Shown: one piece after another, positions 28,462 through 38,537 of the stretch
Position numbering within the stretch: the stretch's first letter is position 1
Layout: each line of letters begins with the position of its first letter
NCBI GenBank assembly: GCA_015061245.1
Contig: SUWY01000008.1
Coordinates: forward strand, 1-64,000
Source: Bacteroidales bacterium
GTDB lineage: Bacteria; Bacteroidota; Bacteroidia; Bacteroidales; Marinifilaceae
Direction of reading: 5' to 3'
Length of the DNA: 64,000 bases
Program-made: the position numbers and the translations under genes
Notes under the pieces: model-generated
Seen by the model: the letters and a program-made list of their open reading frames with translations, nothing else
What the model was told of the DNA's origin: nothing
Database searches by the model: none

Positions 28462-28977
28462 TTATAGTTTATAAAAATTTTCTTTATTAAGGATATACAA
28501 CTTATTTTGGATATTTTCTTGATTCTTGACTAACTCAAAACCAAATTTAAGGTTTAACATTTGCGAACGAATATTACCTTCAAGGATATGTATATAGAGA
28601 TATTCAAGTTTTAACTCCTCAAAAGCAAACTTTATAAGCAAAACATTTGCTATTTTACCTATACCCTTATTCCTATATTTGGGATTCCATATTAAGGAAC
28701 CTTTTTCTCCATTTTTCTTTTGATAATCTATATTTTTGATATTCATCAATCCTATATCTTCATTATCAACACTTAAAATAAAGTAGTAATTGTTTTCATT
28801 ATTAATTTTACGAAACCAATCGCGTTGCATTTTTTCTGAAATATACTCTCTATATTCCATAAATTGTTGAATTTCCTTTTGATTTCTCCAATATCTGACT
28901 AACTCTATCTTTTCTTCACTTAATCTAGTTAGTCTAATTTCCTGATTAGAAAATATTGTACTAATCTCATTTTTCAT
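28462..28977 (-). CDS. GNAT family N-acetyltransferase
   Basis: The 171 residues form a RimJ/PseH-like GNAT domain. They include IELVRYWRNQKEIQQFM, the strand YYFILSVDNEDIGLMNI, a motif A region NPKYRNKGIGKIANVLL (acetyl-CoA pyrophosphate loop) and IHILEGNIRSQMLNLKFGFEL. Directly before rffA it probably N-acetylates dTDP-4-amino-4,6-dideoxygalactose, the WecD/RffC step. The specific substrate is inferred from position only. Confidence 0.83.
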   Translation of the reverse strand: MKNEISTIFSNQEIRLTRLSEEKIELVRYWRNQKEIQQFMEYREYISEKMQRDWFRKINNENNYYFILSVDNEDIGLMNIKNIDYQKKNGEKGSLIWNPKYRNKGIGKIANVLLIKFAFEELKLEYLYIHILEGNIRSQMLNLKFGFELVKNQENIQNKLYILNKENFYKL

Positions 28978-29006
28978 ATCTAAATAGGTATATTATTTAC
29001 AAGAAA

Positions 29007-30524
29007 TCATTTTACGTATCTTGCATAATTTGATTTTATATATAGAAGAAATTTTTCTTTTATATCTCTTTCCAAAAATATAAATGATGATAACAGGACA
29101 CTACTTGCAACAATAACTACTTTAAATATAGTTTCCCATATACCACTTTCTAAAGAATAACATAGTGTTACAGATATCCCTAATGACAATAGTAATACTT
29201 TTGCACAACTCCAATAACATTTTAAAAGTTCACTTAATTTGTAATCAATTTGTTTATAAAGAATATAGGGCTTTACAAATAATGCAAAAAGAATTGTAGC
29301 AATTAGATGCATATATTGAACCCACATAACACCATTCCCCAATTTTAATAATATATACAAAACAACAAATTGACCAATTCCAATGAAAACCGCTGCAATT
29401 GAATTACTTCTCATTTTATTTGCGGCCATCATTGGGATATAAAAGGAAGCACTAAAAGTATTTATTATTTGACAAACAATCATCCAACGTATAAAAATCA
29501 AAGTATATTCTGGGACCTCAACTAACCACAAATGTAATAACTCGTTCATAACAAATATCGCAGGCAATCCTAAAAATAAAACTAAATCAAAACAATAAAC
29601 TGTAGTAGCTAAAGTCATTTTTTTTGAAGCATCATAGTTTCCAGCAGCGTATAATTTAATTATTGCAGGATTAATAGCCGTTCTAAAACTATTAACAAAT
29701 TGCATCATTGCATTTGTAACTTGATTTGCAATAGCCTGCGCTGCGACAATCGGTGCAAAAAACATATTCATTAATACTATTACACCTTGTTGTTTTAATG
29801 TCTCTGAAATATTTGCTAATATATTCCAACCTGAAAATCCCATCATATTACGCAAAATTGAATTTTCAAAATTCAATTTTAAATGACTTTCCCTAAATTT
29901 AATTACGGAAAATGAATAGTAACATATAGAAACTATTAATTGCACAATAGTAAGCAATATTGCATAAATAACAAGTTTATCAAAGTAAGTTATTGTTATT
30001 AGATAACAAATCAATAATTTAGCAACAGCCTCAAAGACACTTATATATGCATATACTTCCATCTTCTCATGAGCCACAATCAGTGACGTATACGGAACTT
30101 GAATAATAGAAATTAATGTTGTTAATATCGACAATTGAAAAACTAATACACAAGCATCTATTCTATCTATTGGTATGACTAGTTTATTATATAAAAACCA
30201 CATACCCACGGTTTCCATGAACAACAAAACAAAAACAGCTAAAATTAAATGAGTGTAAAAAGCTGTTGAAAAAGTTATTTGAAGACGATTAGTATCTCCT
30301 CGTCCTAATTCGTATGTAAGAAAACGTGAAGTACCTATACTCAATGTGCCGTTGAGGAATGATAACATTCCCACAACTCCTCCAACTACGCTATATAATC
30401 CATAATCTATTCGACCTAATTTATCCAATACAACACGAGAAGTGTATAGTGACACTCCCATTATTAATATCATTCGAATGTATAGGAATAATGTATTCTT
30501 AGCTATTCGTTTATTTTCAGACAC
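29007..30524 (-). CDS. Polysaccharide flippase (Wzx-like)
   Basis: This is a 505-residue membrane protein of the MATE/PST superfamily with about 12-14 hydrophobic helices. The N-terminal pattern KNTLFLYIRMILIMGVSLYTSRVVLDKLG is typical of Bacteroidetes Wzx proteins, as are YGLYSVVGGVVGMLSFLNG and the FGRGDTNRLQ-like loop (ELGRGDTNRLQ). It would move undecaprenyl-linked repeat units across the inner membrane for polymerisation by the Wzy-like protein. It sits 15 bases downstream of rfbB. Confidence 0.9.
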   Translation of the reverse strand: MSENKRIAKNTLFLYIRMILIMGVSLYTSRVVLDKLGRIDYGLYSVVGGVVGMLSFLNGTLSIGTSRFLTYELGRGDTNRLQITFSTAFYTHLILAVFVLLFMETVGMWFLYNKLVIPIDRIDACVLVFQLSILTTLISIIQVPYTSLIVAHEKMEVYAYISVFEAVAKLLICYLITITYFDKLVIYAILLTIVQLIVSICYYSFSVIKFRESHLKLNFENSILRNMMGFSGWNILANISETLKQQGVIVLMNMFFAPIVAAQAIANQVTNAMMQFVNSFRTAINPAIIKLYAAGNYDASKKMTLATTVYCFDLVLFLGLPAIFVMNELLHLWLVEVPEYTLIFIRWMIVCQIINTFSASFYIPMMAANKMRSNSIAAVFIGIGQFVVLYILLKLGNGVMWVQYMHLIATILFALFVKPYILYKQIDYKLSELLKCYWSCAKVLLLSLGISVTLCYSLESGIWETIFKVVIVASSVLLSSFIFLERDIKEKFLLYIKSNYARYVK

Positions 30525-30539
30525 AAATTATATCAATTT

Positions 30540-31679
30540 TTAGTATTTATTATACATATTATCATAATACTTCTGATAATCACCACTGGTCACATTATCC
30601 ATCCACTCCTGATTATCCAAGTACCACTGAACTGTCTTCTCAATACCCTCCTCAAATTGAAGACTTGGCTCCCAACCCAACTCCTTTTGAAGTTTGGTTG
30701 AATCAATAGCATAACGCAAGTCATGACCCGCACGATCGGTAACGTATGTAATCAACTCCAAAGAGTGTCCCTCAGGATTACCTAGCAAACGGTCAACGGT
30801 TTTGATTATAACCTTGATTATATCTATATTCTTCCACTCATTGAAGCCTCCAATGTTATATGTATCGGCAATCTTTCCATTATGGAAAATAACATCAATT
30901 GCTCGTGCATGATCAACAACATATAACCAATCACGAACATTCTCGCCCTTACCGTACACAGGAAGAGGTTTACGCTTACGAATATTGTTAATAAACAACG
31001 GAATCAACTTCTCTGGGAACTGATATGGACCATAGTTATTTGAACAATTGGTTACAATTGTAGGCATTCCGTATGTATCGTGGAAAGCACGTACAAAGTG
31101 GTCAGAACTTGCCTTACTTGCAGAGTATGGAGAGTGTGGATTATACTTTGTAGTCTCGTAGAAGAAATCGGTTCCATACGCCAAATGGTGCTCACCTGAC
31201 GATGCTGTTGTTGTAAAAGGAGGCTCTATTCCCTCAGGGTTTGACAACTCCAATGCGCCATAAACCTCATCGGTAGAGATATGATAGAAACGCTTACCTT
31301 CATACTTTTCAGGCAAGGACTCCCAATATAGCTTGGCAGCTTGCAACAATGCCAAAGTTCCCATTACATTTGTCTGCGCAAAGGTAAATGGATCCTTAAT
31401 TGAGCGATCAACATGACTCTCCGCAGCAAGGTGAATAATTCCATCAATCTGCTCCTCCTGCATCAACTTATAGAAACCCTCAAAGTCGCATACATCCATC
31501 TTCACAAACTTATAGTTTGGCTTATCCTCAATATCCTTTAAATTCGCCAAATTACCTGCGTAAGTCAATTTATCAAGATTGATAATATTGTACTCAGGAT
31601 ACTTATTTACAAACAGACGTACAACGTGGCTGCCAATAAACCCGGCACCACCAGTGATTACTATATTTCTTTTAGCCAT
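30540..31679 (-). CDS. rfbB: dTDP-glucose 4,6-dehydratase
   Basis: The 379-residue extended SDR shows GGAGFIGSHVV (NAD site), LAAESHVDRSI, the STDEVYG active-site stretch (Thr-Asp-Glu), YSASKASSDH with the catalytic Tyr-Lys, and NNYGPYQFPEKLIP. It makes dTDP-4-keto-6-deoxy-D-glucose, the branch point for rhamnose (RfbC/RfbD) and for the 4-amino sugar (RffA). Less AT-rich than the genes below it, it belongs to the conserved front part of the locus and follows rfbA by 17 bases. Confidence 0.95.
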   Translation of the reverse strand: MAKRNIVITGGAGFIGSHVVRLFVNKYPEYNIINLDKLTYAGNLANLKDIEDKPNYKFVKMDVCDFEGFYKLMQEEQIDGIIHLAAESHVDRSIKDPFTFAQTNVMGTLALLQAAKLYWESLPEKYEGKRFYHISTDEVYGALELSNPEGIEPPFTTTASSGEHHLAYGTDFFYETTKYNPHSPYSASKASSDHFVRAFHDTYGMPTIVTNCSNNYGPYQFPEKLIPLFINNIRKRKPLPVYGKGENVRDWLYVVDHARAIDVIFHNGKIADTYNIGGFNEWKNIDIIKVIIKTVDRLLGNPEGHSLELITYVTDRAGHDLRYAIDSTKLQKELGWEPSLQFEEGIEKTVQWYLDNQEWMDNVTSGDYQKYYDNMYNKY

Positions 31680-31696
31680 AATGTCTCTAATCTAAA

Positions 31697-32602
31697 TTAA
31701 TCAATATTCGGTTTTCCTGTGCGCTCAACCTCTTCAACTACCTTTAAAAGATATTGACCATATTGATTCTTAATCATTGGTTGAGCCAATTCACGCATCT
31801 TATCTGCATCTATCCACCCTTTACGGAAAGCTATACCCTCAAGACAAGCAACCTTTAGTCCCTGGCGCTTCTCAATAACCTCAATATATGTACTTGCCTC
31901 ACTAAGTGAATCGTGAGTACCGGTATCAAGCCATGCAAAACCACGGCCAAGCGTCTGCACCTTTAACTCCCCATCCTCTAAGAAACGTTGGTTAACGGTA
32001 GTAATCTCCAACTCTCCACGTGGTGATGGTTTAATATTTTTCGCAACATCTACAACCTTATTTGGATAGAAATATAAACCAACTACGGCATAATTGGATT
32101 TTGGATTAGCAGGCTTCTCCTCTATGCTTAAACAATTACCTTCTGAATCAAACTCCGCAACTCCATAACGTTCAGGATCAGCAACCCAATAACCAAATAC
32201 AGTAGCTTTGTTATGTTGTTCTGCATTGGCAACTGCATCGGCTAACATTTTACTAAAACCTGCTCCATGAAAGATATTATCACCAAGCACAAGACAAGCA
32301 CTATCATCGCCAATAAACTCCTCGCCTATGATAAATGCCTGAGCCAAACCATCAGGACTTGGTTGCTCTGCATACTCAAAACGTACACCGTAATCACTGC
32401 CATCACCCAATAAACGCTTAAATCCCGGCAAATCGTGTGGCGTTGAGATAATCAATATTTCACGAATCCCTGCCAACATCAACACAGATATTGGATAATA
32501 GATCATTGGTTTATCAAAAATTGGGAGCATCTGTTTGCTAACTCCCTTTGTAATTGGATACAAACGAGTTCCACTACCTCCAGCAAGAACTATACCTTTC
32601 AT
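31697..32602 (-). CDS. rfbA: Glucose-1-phosphate thymidylyltransferase
   Basis: The 301 residues carry the nucleotidyltransferase signature [32 protein letters not shown], the metal-binding LGDNIFHG and the substrate loop [19 protein letters not shown]. Length and motifs are those of RfbA/RmlA. It makes dTDP-glucose from glucose-1-phosphate and dTTP in the cytoplasm. It lies 22 bases downstream of the wzz-like gene, and its product is the direct substrate of the adjacent RfbB. Confidence 0.96.
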   Translation of the reverse strand: MKGIVLAGGSGTRLYPITKGVSKQMLPIFDKPMIYYPISVLMLAGIREILIISTPHDLPGFKRLLGDGSDYGVRFEYAEQPSPDGLAQAFIIGEEFIGDDSACLVLGDNIFHGAGFSKMLADAVANAEQHNKATVFGYWVADPERYGVAEFDSEGNCLSIEEKPANPKSNYAVVGLYFYPNKVVDVAKNIKPSPRGELEITTVNQRFLEDGELKVQTLGRGFAWLDTGTHDSLSEASTYIEVIEKRQGLKVACLEGIAFRKGWIDADKMRELAQPMIKNQYGQYLLKVVEEVERTGKPNID

Positions 32603-32624
32603 GATTTTATGTATTTTTATTATT

Positions 32625-33785
32625 TTATTTCTCTTTCCTAAAAATTCCTTTTACAGTCTCTTTTAGATTATTGTCGTAATAATCTTTTCCTATTACCCAA
32701 CCTATGGCTACTAATGCTCCTAGAACGCACCAAATAAACATAACTTTTATTTTACCTGGGCTGCTCTTTTCGTAAGGGACGTAAGGGGGTTGGATTACAG
32801 AGAAGATTGGGGTATCCTCACTAACCTTTATCTCAGCTGCAATCTGTTGAGTCTTCAGGTTCTGATATGCAGTATGAGCAACAGAGTATTGGTCTTGTAA
32901 CTGCTGCATCTTGATTTGGGCAGATTTTGTGGTAAATGCACGGTTGGCATCGGAATACTCTGCCCACTCCTTTGCAGCAGCATTGTATTCTGACTTTGCT
33001 TTCTCAAATTGAGAGTTGATAAAATCGAGATTCTCCTGAGCCTTCTCTATTTTATAGAAAGTAATATACTTCTGCATCAAATCGGAAATACGTTGAATAA
33101 CCTGAGTTGCAACAATCTGCTCCGGCATAGTTGCAGACATAGTTATATATCCATTCTTATCATCTATATCTATGAAGAACTGCTCCTCTAACTGCTCAAA
33201 TAAATCACTCTCATCCTTTGTAAGAACAACCAATTTTGGACCATCGCCACTTGGAACATACTCAACATCAGGCTCCTCGCCCTTAATAGCCCCCAATATT
33301 TTAAATGGAAGTCCAATAGTCCACTCCATTAAGAATGAACCCAGATTAAATTTAGCATATTCAGGGTTCATATAGTAATCAAAAAGGGTTATAGGCTCAT
33401 CAATATCTTCAAAATTGAATTTTGTATAGATTAGCTCCTTTTTGAGCTCTACATTATTAAAGATTTGAGGATAGACAAGTGGACTTAACTCTCCATTTTT
33501 GGAAGTAATATCGCCCATACTGATTCCTGCAATACTTGCCAATGCGCCAAGTTTGCTTGACGACATTGATCCGGTATTCGACAACTGCGGAACAATCGTA
33601 GTACTAACTGTATATGCCTTAGGATTGGTCAAAGCAAATACCAAACCAAGCACAAAGAAAACTGCAAAAATCTTGATTATCAACTTGCGTTTGCTCCAAA
33701 GTAGCTTAGCGTATGCAACGTAATCAATTGAAAACTCCTCCTCGTCGGTTTGTGGAGTTTTTGTTATATTTTTATCATCAACCAT
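32625..33785 (-). CDS. Wzz-type chain-length determinant / PCP protein
   Basis: A 386-residue inner-membrane protein with the Wzz N-terminal domain ([20 protein letters not shown]). A first membrane helix lies near residues 35-52, followed by the [14 protein letters not shown] beta strand. A long coiled-coil periplasmic region spans about 230-300, then a Pro-rich motif [16 protein letters not shown] and a second membrane helix. It has no C-terminal tyrosine kinase domain. It controls polymer length together with Wzy and the SLBB exporter encoded immediately upstream. Confidence 0.9.
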   Translation of the reverse strand: MVDDKNITKTPQTDEEEFSIDYVAYAKLLWSKRKLIIKIFAVFFVLGLVFALTNPKAYTVSTTIVPQLSNTGSMSSSKLGALASIAGISMGDITSKNGELSPLVYPQIFNNVELKKELIYTKFNFEDIDEPITLFDYYMNPEYAKFNLGSFLMEWTIGLPFKILGAIKGEEPDVEYVPSGDGPKLVVLTKDESDLFEQLEEQFFIDIDDKNGYITMSATMPEQIVATQVIQRISDLMQKYITFYKIEKAQENLDFINSQFEKAKSEYNAAAKEWAEYSDANRAFTTKSAQIKMQQLQDQYSVAHTAYQNLKTQQIAAEIKVSEDTPIFSVIQPPYVPYEKSSPGKIKVMFIWCVLGALVAIGWVIGKDYYDNNLKETVKGIFRKEK

Positions 33786-33793
33786 AAAAGTAA

Positions 33794-36136
33794 TTATTTA
33801 AATAGATACAAAATTGTAGCAGCCAACTGAGCAACGGTTGCTCCAATACTTACACTCTGTGTCAATGTTGCACGCTCACGATCATGAGCCTTGCGCTCAG
33901 GAACAACCAATTCACAACCTGGCTCTGCCTTAAACTTGCCATACTTTTTTGTACTGATAGTTCCATTCATATAGACAAAGTATGACTTCTTCTTCATTGC
34001 ACGCTTAACAAAGCCTCCGCTTGTACCCACATAATCCTTCCAACTCATTTTAGGATCGTAGGTAACAACATGTGGCATCATAACACCTCCGGTTATCTTT
34101 ACTGTATTGTTATACTTAGGAACAGAGACAACATCGCCTGCACGTAGAACAACATCGAAATCTGAACCCGGATTATCTACAGCCTTCTGTAAATCAATTG
34201 CAATATCGAAACTTGTTCCAAGGCGAGCAGGATCAATAATCAATGTATCTCCACTTGCCTGTAACTTCTCCTGTGCAATCTCGGTTGCCAAACGCAAACG
34301 CTCCAACTCCTCCTGGTTTAGGTGGCGTGTAAGTTTTGCACCCTTTACGTATGCTTTATCAAGGAATCCACCTGCCTTTGCAATTACATCCGATAGGCGA
34401 ACCTCGTCGGTCTCAACTACGTGTGTACCGGGGAACACAACCTGACCTGTAACTGTTACTGCCTGTTGATCCTTATAATCAGGAGCGTAACGAACCATAA
34501 CAATATCGTATGGGTGAAGTGCCATTGTATCCGCCATTGGATTCTCAACAAGGTTTACATTCAATACGGTTGCAAGAGTATCGCTTGGAAGAAGAGAGTT
34601 GGTATTCTCATTTCTACGAGCAATCTCGATCCTTGCTTTGGTTGCATTACGGCTGAATCCATTAGATAGCAAAATAACATCTCTCAATGTAATACCGGGG
34701 CGATAGGTGTAGTTTCCACCCTTATTTACCGCTCCATGAACCTCAATAATTGCTCCGGGGGTCAGATCGTCAATATTGTATATACGTACAACATCCTCTC
34801 TATGCAGGGCAATATCATTTCTGCCGCTAAGTACATCCTGCAGATTTACACTTACAGAGATTGGCTGATACTCATCATCCAAACGTTGAATGTATGCCTG
34901 CTCACGATAAGCCTCCTCGCGTAAACCTCCGGCACTCTCTATCAACTCACGTAGAGTTGATACCTTACTATCAATTGCGTAAGTTCCGGGGAAATAAACA
35001 GCTCCATTGATTGATACTCTGTTATCGAAACGATTACTGTTTCCAGTAACAGTTACAACATCGCCATCCTCAAGGATAAATGAATTATAATCAGACTCCT
35101 CAACAACAAATGAACGGTTACGCTCACCCTTTGTGCGTGAAACGTGTACCTTTTCGGTCATGGCGTTGTTTGTAAAGCCACCTGTGTACTCCAACAAGTC
35201 TGCAATGGTCTCGCCATCGGTTAACTCAAAGCGTTGTGCACGTTTAACATTACCATTAATTGAGACAAGTTTATTATACTTTGATACAATGATAAGATCG
35301 TTATCCTGCATACGCTCGTTATCCAGATATGCACCATTCAAAATAAAGTCGTAAACATCAAGAGTCTTTACAAGTTTGCCCTTACGGTATAACTTGATTT
35401 CACGAACAGTACCGGTTGCATTAACTCCTCCTGCCAAATACAAGGCAGAGAACAGTGTGCTTAAGCTTGGCATTGTGTAGGTTCCGGGAACTGTAACATC
35501 GCCCACAATATTTACGCTAACACTTCTTAGTTTGCCAATAGAGAGCTTCATGTTTGTAGAGCCATCCTCGTCGCTTAGAGTTGAGTATATCTTGGATAGC
35601 TCACTCTTTAACTTATTCTGTGCAGATTGGATTGTCTCACCCACAATGTATATTGGTCCAAGATCTGGGATATTAATTGTACCCTCGGGCGATACTGTTA
35701 CTGTGATTGTCTTTACGGTAGCACCCCACATCTCTATTACCAATTCATCCCCCTGCGCAATAATGTAGTTTTGAGGAGTTGGAATATTGTAGCTTGGTAT
35801 AAAGTTCAAATATTTGCTTGAAAATAGTTGGTGACCAAAGATTGATGAAGTTGTGGTTACAGGAGCCTTTTGAATTATCTGTTCGTCTGTGGCAACTGCT
35901 CTACTCTCCTGGCGAGAAACAGTTGTTGATGGAGCCTCTTTTACAACTACGGTTGTACCGCCTCCGCCACCTCCACCACCTGTTTGGTGGTTGATAAAGT
36001 TATTAATCTCAGCATCGGTATAACCGTACTGCTTTGCCATCTCTTTGGCAGCATTAATCTCTGCCTGTGTCTGAGCAACCACTGCTCCACACACCATTAA
36101 GCTTAAAGCTAAAACTGATACTACTCTTTTTATCAT
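33794..36136 (-). CDS. SLBB-domain polysaccharide export protein (Wza-like)
   Basis: This 780-residue protein has a signal peptide (about 1-21, ending VVAQ), a run of eight Gly near residues 53-60 and a Poly_export domain starting YIIAQGDELVIEMWG. At least five SLBB repeats follow (for example VSINGAVYFPGTYAI, VEVHG-like IIEVHGAVNKGGNY, VTVTGQVVFPGTHVV). It ends with a hydrophobic C-terminal helix that may span a membrane. It builds the periplasmic/outer-membrane channel for capsule export. Long multi-SLBB forms of this kind are normal in Bacteroidetes. The wzz-like gene follows after eight bases. Confidence 0.92.
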   Translation of the reverse strand: MIKRVVSVLALSLMVCGAVVAQTQAEINAAKEMAKQYGYTDAEINNFINHQTGGGGGGGGTTVVVKEAPSTTVSRQESRAVATDEQIIQKAPVTTTSSIFGHQLFSSKYLNFIPSYNIPTPQNYIIAQGDELVIEMWGATVKTITVTVSPEGTINIPDLGPIYIVGETIQSAQNKLKSELSKIYSTLSDEDGSTNMKLSIGKLRSVSVNIVGDVTVPGTYTMPSLSTLFSALYLAGGVNATGTVREIKLYRKGKLVKTLDVYDFILNGAYLDNERMQDNDLIIVSKYNKLVSINGNVKRAQRFELTDGETIADLLEYTGGFTNNAMTEKVHVSRTKGERNRSFVVEESDYNSFILEDGDVVTVTGNSNRFDNRVSINGAVYFPGTYAIDSKVSTLRELIESAGGLREEAYREQAYIQRLDDEYQPISVSVNLQDVLSGRNDIALHREDVVRIYNIDDLTPGAIIEVHGAVNKGGNYTYRPGITLRDVILLSNGFSRNATKARIEIARRNENTNSLLPSDTLATVLNVNLVENPMADTMALHPYDIVMVRYAPDYKDQQAVTVTGQVVFPGTHVVETDEVRLSDVIAKAGGFLDKAYVKGAKLTRHLNQEELERLRLATEIAQEKLQASGDTLIIDPARLGTSFDIAIDLQKAVDNPGSDFDVVLRAGDVVSVPKYNNTVKITGGVMMPHVVTYDPKMSWKDYVGTSGGFVKRAMKKKSYFVYMNGTISTKKYGKFKAEPGCELVVPERKAHDRERATLTQSVSIGATVAQLAATILYLFK

Positions 36137-36165
36137 GATAAATTTATCTTGTTTGCAAACTTAGT

Positions 36166-37173
36166 TTAGAAGTTTTTGTTGTCTATATATACCTCCAAAA
36201 GCTTTGTTATTCCGGTGCTGTTATTGGGGGCCACATCGAAATCGGCAACTCCTGCGGGAATCAAACAGCTGTTTCCCTCAGTAAGTGTTATGCTCTCTTT
36301 GGAGTCTCTAAGTGTGATTGTTGCATTTCCCACCAAACACATGTAGATAACGAACGAGTCATACTTGTAGAGTTTTCTATGAAAAGCTCTGTTTACCTGT
36401 AGAAGCTTTATTGAGAATATCTCGTTTACCTCCAGTGGGATTGGCTTGTTGATTACAGAGTTATATTCAACGTTGTAATTTGGGTAAACACTGTAGTCAA
36501 GTGCTTGTTTTGCTAGTTCAGTGTGAAGTTCACGTGGATTACCATCCAGTCCCGGACGGTTGTAGTCGAAAATCCGGTATGTTAAGTCCGAACTCTGCTG
36601 AATCTCTGCCAACATTATTCCTCCGCAAATTGCATGCACACGTCCTGCAGGTATGTAAAAGACGTCGCCGGGCTTTACATAGTGCTCTTGAAGCACTTCG
36701 CAAATTGAACCATCCTCAATGCGCTTTGCATATTCATATTGCGAGATTGGACTCTTGAACCCTACATATATCTTTGCATTCGGCTCCGCCTTCATTATAT
36801 ACCACAACTCCGATTTGCCAAGTGAGTTGTGATGTACCATTGCCATTTTGTTGTCAGGATGAACCTGTACTGAAAGATCCTTGGCTGCATCAATGTATTT
36901 TATAAGCAAAGGAAAATTGTTACCGTAGCGTTCATATACACACTTGCCAACAAACTCCTCCTTGAACTCTTCAACAAGTTCATTAAGTGTTTTACCTGCC
37001 AATGCGCCGTTTTTTACAACGGATTTACTGCTTGGAACTGCGCTAATCTCCCAACTCTCGCCTATCGGTTCGTTATCGGCAGGAACGCCCTTCATAGGCT
37101 TCAACCTTGTTCCTCCCCACACCAACCTGTGAAAGTTATTCTCAAAGAGCAATGGATATAGCATATAGGTCAA
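36166..37173 (-). CDS. manA: Mannose-6-phosphate isomerase, class I
   Basis: The 335-residue cupin enzyme contains LVWGGTRL at the start and the zinc ligands QVHPDNKMA (His), SELWYIM (Glu) and GRVHAICGG (His). The nearby YIPAGRVHA strand is typical. The C-terminal cupin half ends SCLIPAGVADFDV. It interconverts fructose-6-phosphate and mannose-6-phosphate, supplying GDP-mannose or fucose precursors. It is the first gene of the minus-strand polysaccharide transcript, divergent from an AraC regulator, with a TAnnTTTG box in the shared promoter region. Confidence 0.92.
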   Translation of the reverse strand: MTYMLYPLLFENNFHRLVWGGTRLKPMKGVPADNEPIGESWEISAVPSSKSVVKNGALAGKTLNELVEEFKEEFVGKCVYERYGNNFPLLIKYIDAAKDLSVQVHPDNKMAMVHHNSLGKSELWYIMKAEPNAKIYVGFKSPISQYEYAKRIEDGSICEVLQEHYVKPGDVFYIPAGRVHAICGGIMLAEIQQSSDLTYRIFDYNRPGLDGNPRELHTELAKQALDYSVYPNYNVEYNSVINKPIPLEVNEIFSIKLLQVNRAFHRKLYKYDSFVIYMCLVGNATITLRDSKESITLTEGNSCLIPAGVADFDVAPNNSTGITKLLEVYIDNKNF

Positions 37174-37246
37174 TTAGTTACCTTTGGGCACGGCTTCGCC
37201 GCTACCTGTTACATTGCAAAGTAAAAGGTATGCGCACTTATCTTCG

Positions 37247-37254
37247 CAAAGTTA
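37247..37254 (-). promoter_or_regulatory. manA: Bacteroidetes -7 box for manA/capsule operon
   Basis: The minus strand reads TAACTTTG, a full match to the Bacteroidetes -7 consensus TAnnTTTG, about 75 bases upstream of the manA ATG. A TTG-containing stretch lies about 25 bases further upstream. Inverted repeats that would suggest an invertible promoter are not obvious here. Confidence 0.55.
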
Positions 37255-37410
37255 ATTGATTGAATTTGTATTTACAACATTTTTTGCCATGTATACACTA
37301 GTTTTTAACATTCAATTTGGTTCATAGGGAAAAATAGAGGATTTTTAGATAAAAATAGGCATTTTGTAAAATAAACTAAAAATTTTAGCACAATATCAAT
37401 AAATAAAGTA

Positions 37411-37418
37411 TATCTTTG
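37411..37418 (+). promoter_or_regulatory. Bacteroidetes -7 box for AraC regulator
   Basis: TATCTTTG matches TAnnTTTG exactly and lies 29 bases before the regulator's ATG. With the divergent box at 37247-37254 it makes a two-way promoter region of about 270 bases, which otherwise holds only AT-rich sequence. Confidence 0.6.
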
Positions 37419-37446
37419 CATAGTTCAATCAATAAACATCAATAAT

Positions 37447-38313
37447 ATGTTATACGAGAAAATTATACCTGCACAGGGACACTCATTCGAGAAGAGAGTC
37501 TTCAATATGAAGCATTTCAATGTGCATTGGCATCATCACGATGAGTTCGAGCTGATTATCATCACATCGGGATTCGGTAAACGCTTTACCGGTAACAAGA
37601 TTGCACCATTCAAAGAGGGCGATTTGGTCTTGATTGGTCCAAACATTCCCCACTTCCATTTGTGCGATCAAGTATTCTTCGAGCTTAACAGCATGACTGT
37701 AAGTTCCGAGGCTATCTACTTCAATAACAACATCTTCCCACAGAACATCGAGACAGGCGCCGAGTTCGCATCAATCAAGCGTCTGCTTCGAGACAGCCAG
37801 GGAGGAGTGAAGTTCCACACACAAGGAATGGACGATCCAATCGTAAAGCGCATTTTAGAGGTTTCACACATTGACGGATTCAAGGGATTAATTGAGTTAT
37901 ACTCTATCCTTCACACACTTAGCGAGTACCGTTACGACATTCTAATCACCGAGGACAACACCGTCAACCTCTCAGAAGAGGAGATGCAACTTCCCGGAAA
38001 CAAGGCATACCAATACATCAACAAACACTTCAAGGAGAAAGTTACTTTGGGCGATGTCGCAAAATATGCAGGTCTGACTCCTGCTGCCCTTTGCCGTAGA
38101 TTCAAACAAATCTCAGGAAAGAGTTTGTTCGACTATTTGAGCGAGGTTAGAATTGAATTCAGCTACAAGCTATTGGCAGAGTCAACACTACCTATTTCAA
38201 TGGTTGCTCAAGAGGCAGGCTTCCAGAACGTTTCACACTTCAACCGAGTATTCAAGAAACTTTCAGGAGTAACTCCAAAAGAGTACAAACGCCAACACCA
38301 AAGAAGAATCTAA
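37447..38313 (+). CDS. AraC family transcriptional regulator
   Basis: The 288 residues start with a cupin ligand domain (HFNVHWHHHDEFELIIITSG, GDLVLIGPNIPHFH). They end with a two-helix-turn-helix AraC domain: VTLGDVAKYAGLTPAALCRRFKQISGKSLFDYL and ISMVAQEAGFQNVSHFNRVFKKLSGVTPKEYK. It probably senses a sugar or its derivative. Divergence from manA suggests control of manA or the capsule locus, but other targets are possible. A strong hairpin follows the stop codon. Confidence 0.9.
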   Translation: MLYEKIIPAQGHSFEKRVFNMKHFNVHWHHHDEFELIIITSGFGKRFTGNKIAPFKEGDLVLIGPNIPHFHLCDQVFFELNSMTVSSEAIYFNNNIFPQNIETGAEFASIKRLLRDSQGGVKFHTQGMDDPIVKRILEVSHIDGFKGLIELYSILHTLSEYRYDILITEDNTVNLSEEEMQLPGNKAYQYINKHFKEKVTLGDVAKYAGLTPAALCRRFKQISGKSLFDYLSEVRIEFSYKLLAESTLPISMVAQEAGFQNVSHFNRVFKKLSGVTPKEYKRQHQRRI

Positions 38314-38320
38314 AATATAG

Positions 38321-38360
38321 AAAGAAGCGGGTTGAATTTCAAAATTCAACCCGCTTCTTT
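38321..38360. terminator. Strong hairpin terminator after AraC gene
   Basis: The arms 38321-38339 and 38342-38360 are perfect 19-base complements around AAGCGGGTTGAA, with A and T flanks on both sides. The hairpin could therefore terminate transcription from either direction. It lies eight bases after the regulator's stop codon. Confidence 0.85.
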
Positions 38361-38531
38361 CACCTCTCACCTTATCTTACCTTTCCCCTCTTACCTATCA
38401 CCTTTCACCTCTCACCTTTTCCCTTTCACCTTATTTCACCTTTCACCTCTTACCTATCACCTCTTCCCTCTTCCCTATCACCTTTCACCTTTCACCTTAT
38501 CTCACCTTTCCCCCATCACCTAAACTTACCC
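38361..38531. repeat. Polypyrimidine repeat tract P1
   Basis: The plus strand is almost only C and T with regular A, built of variants of TATCACCTTTCACC and TTTTCCC phrases. It fills the gap between the AraC terminator and the stop of the XRE antitoxin gene, whose last codons run into the tract. Confidence 0.8.
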
Positions 38532-38537
38532 CTTCGC

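Noticed and set aside
37174-37446. Invertible capsule promoter and UpxY/UpxZ-type regulation
   Set aside because: I looked for inverted repeats around the manA promoter and for upxY/upxZ-like genes at the head of the locus and saw neither.
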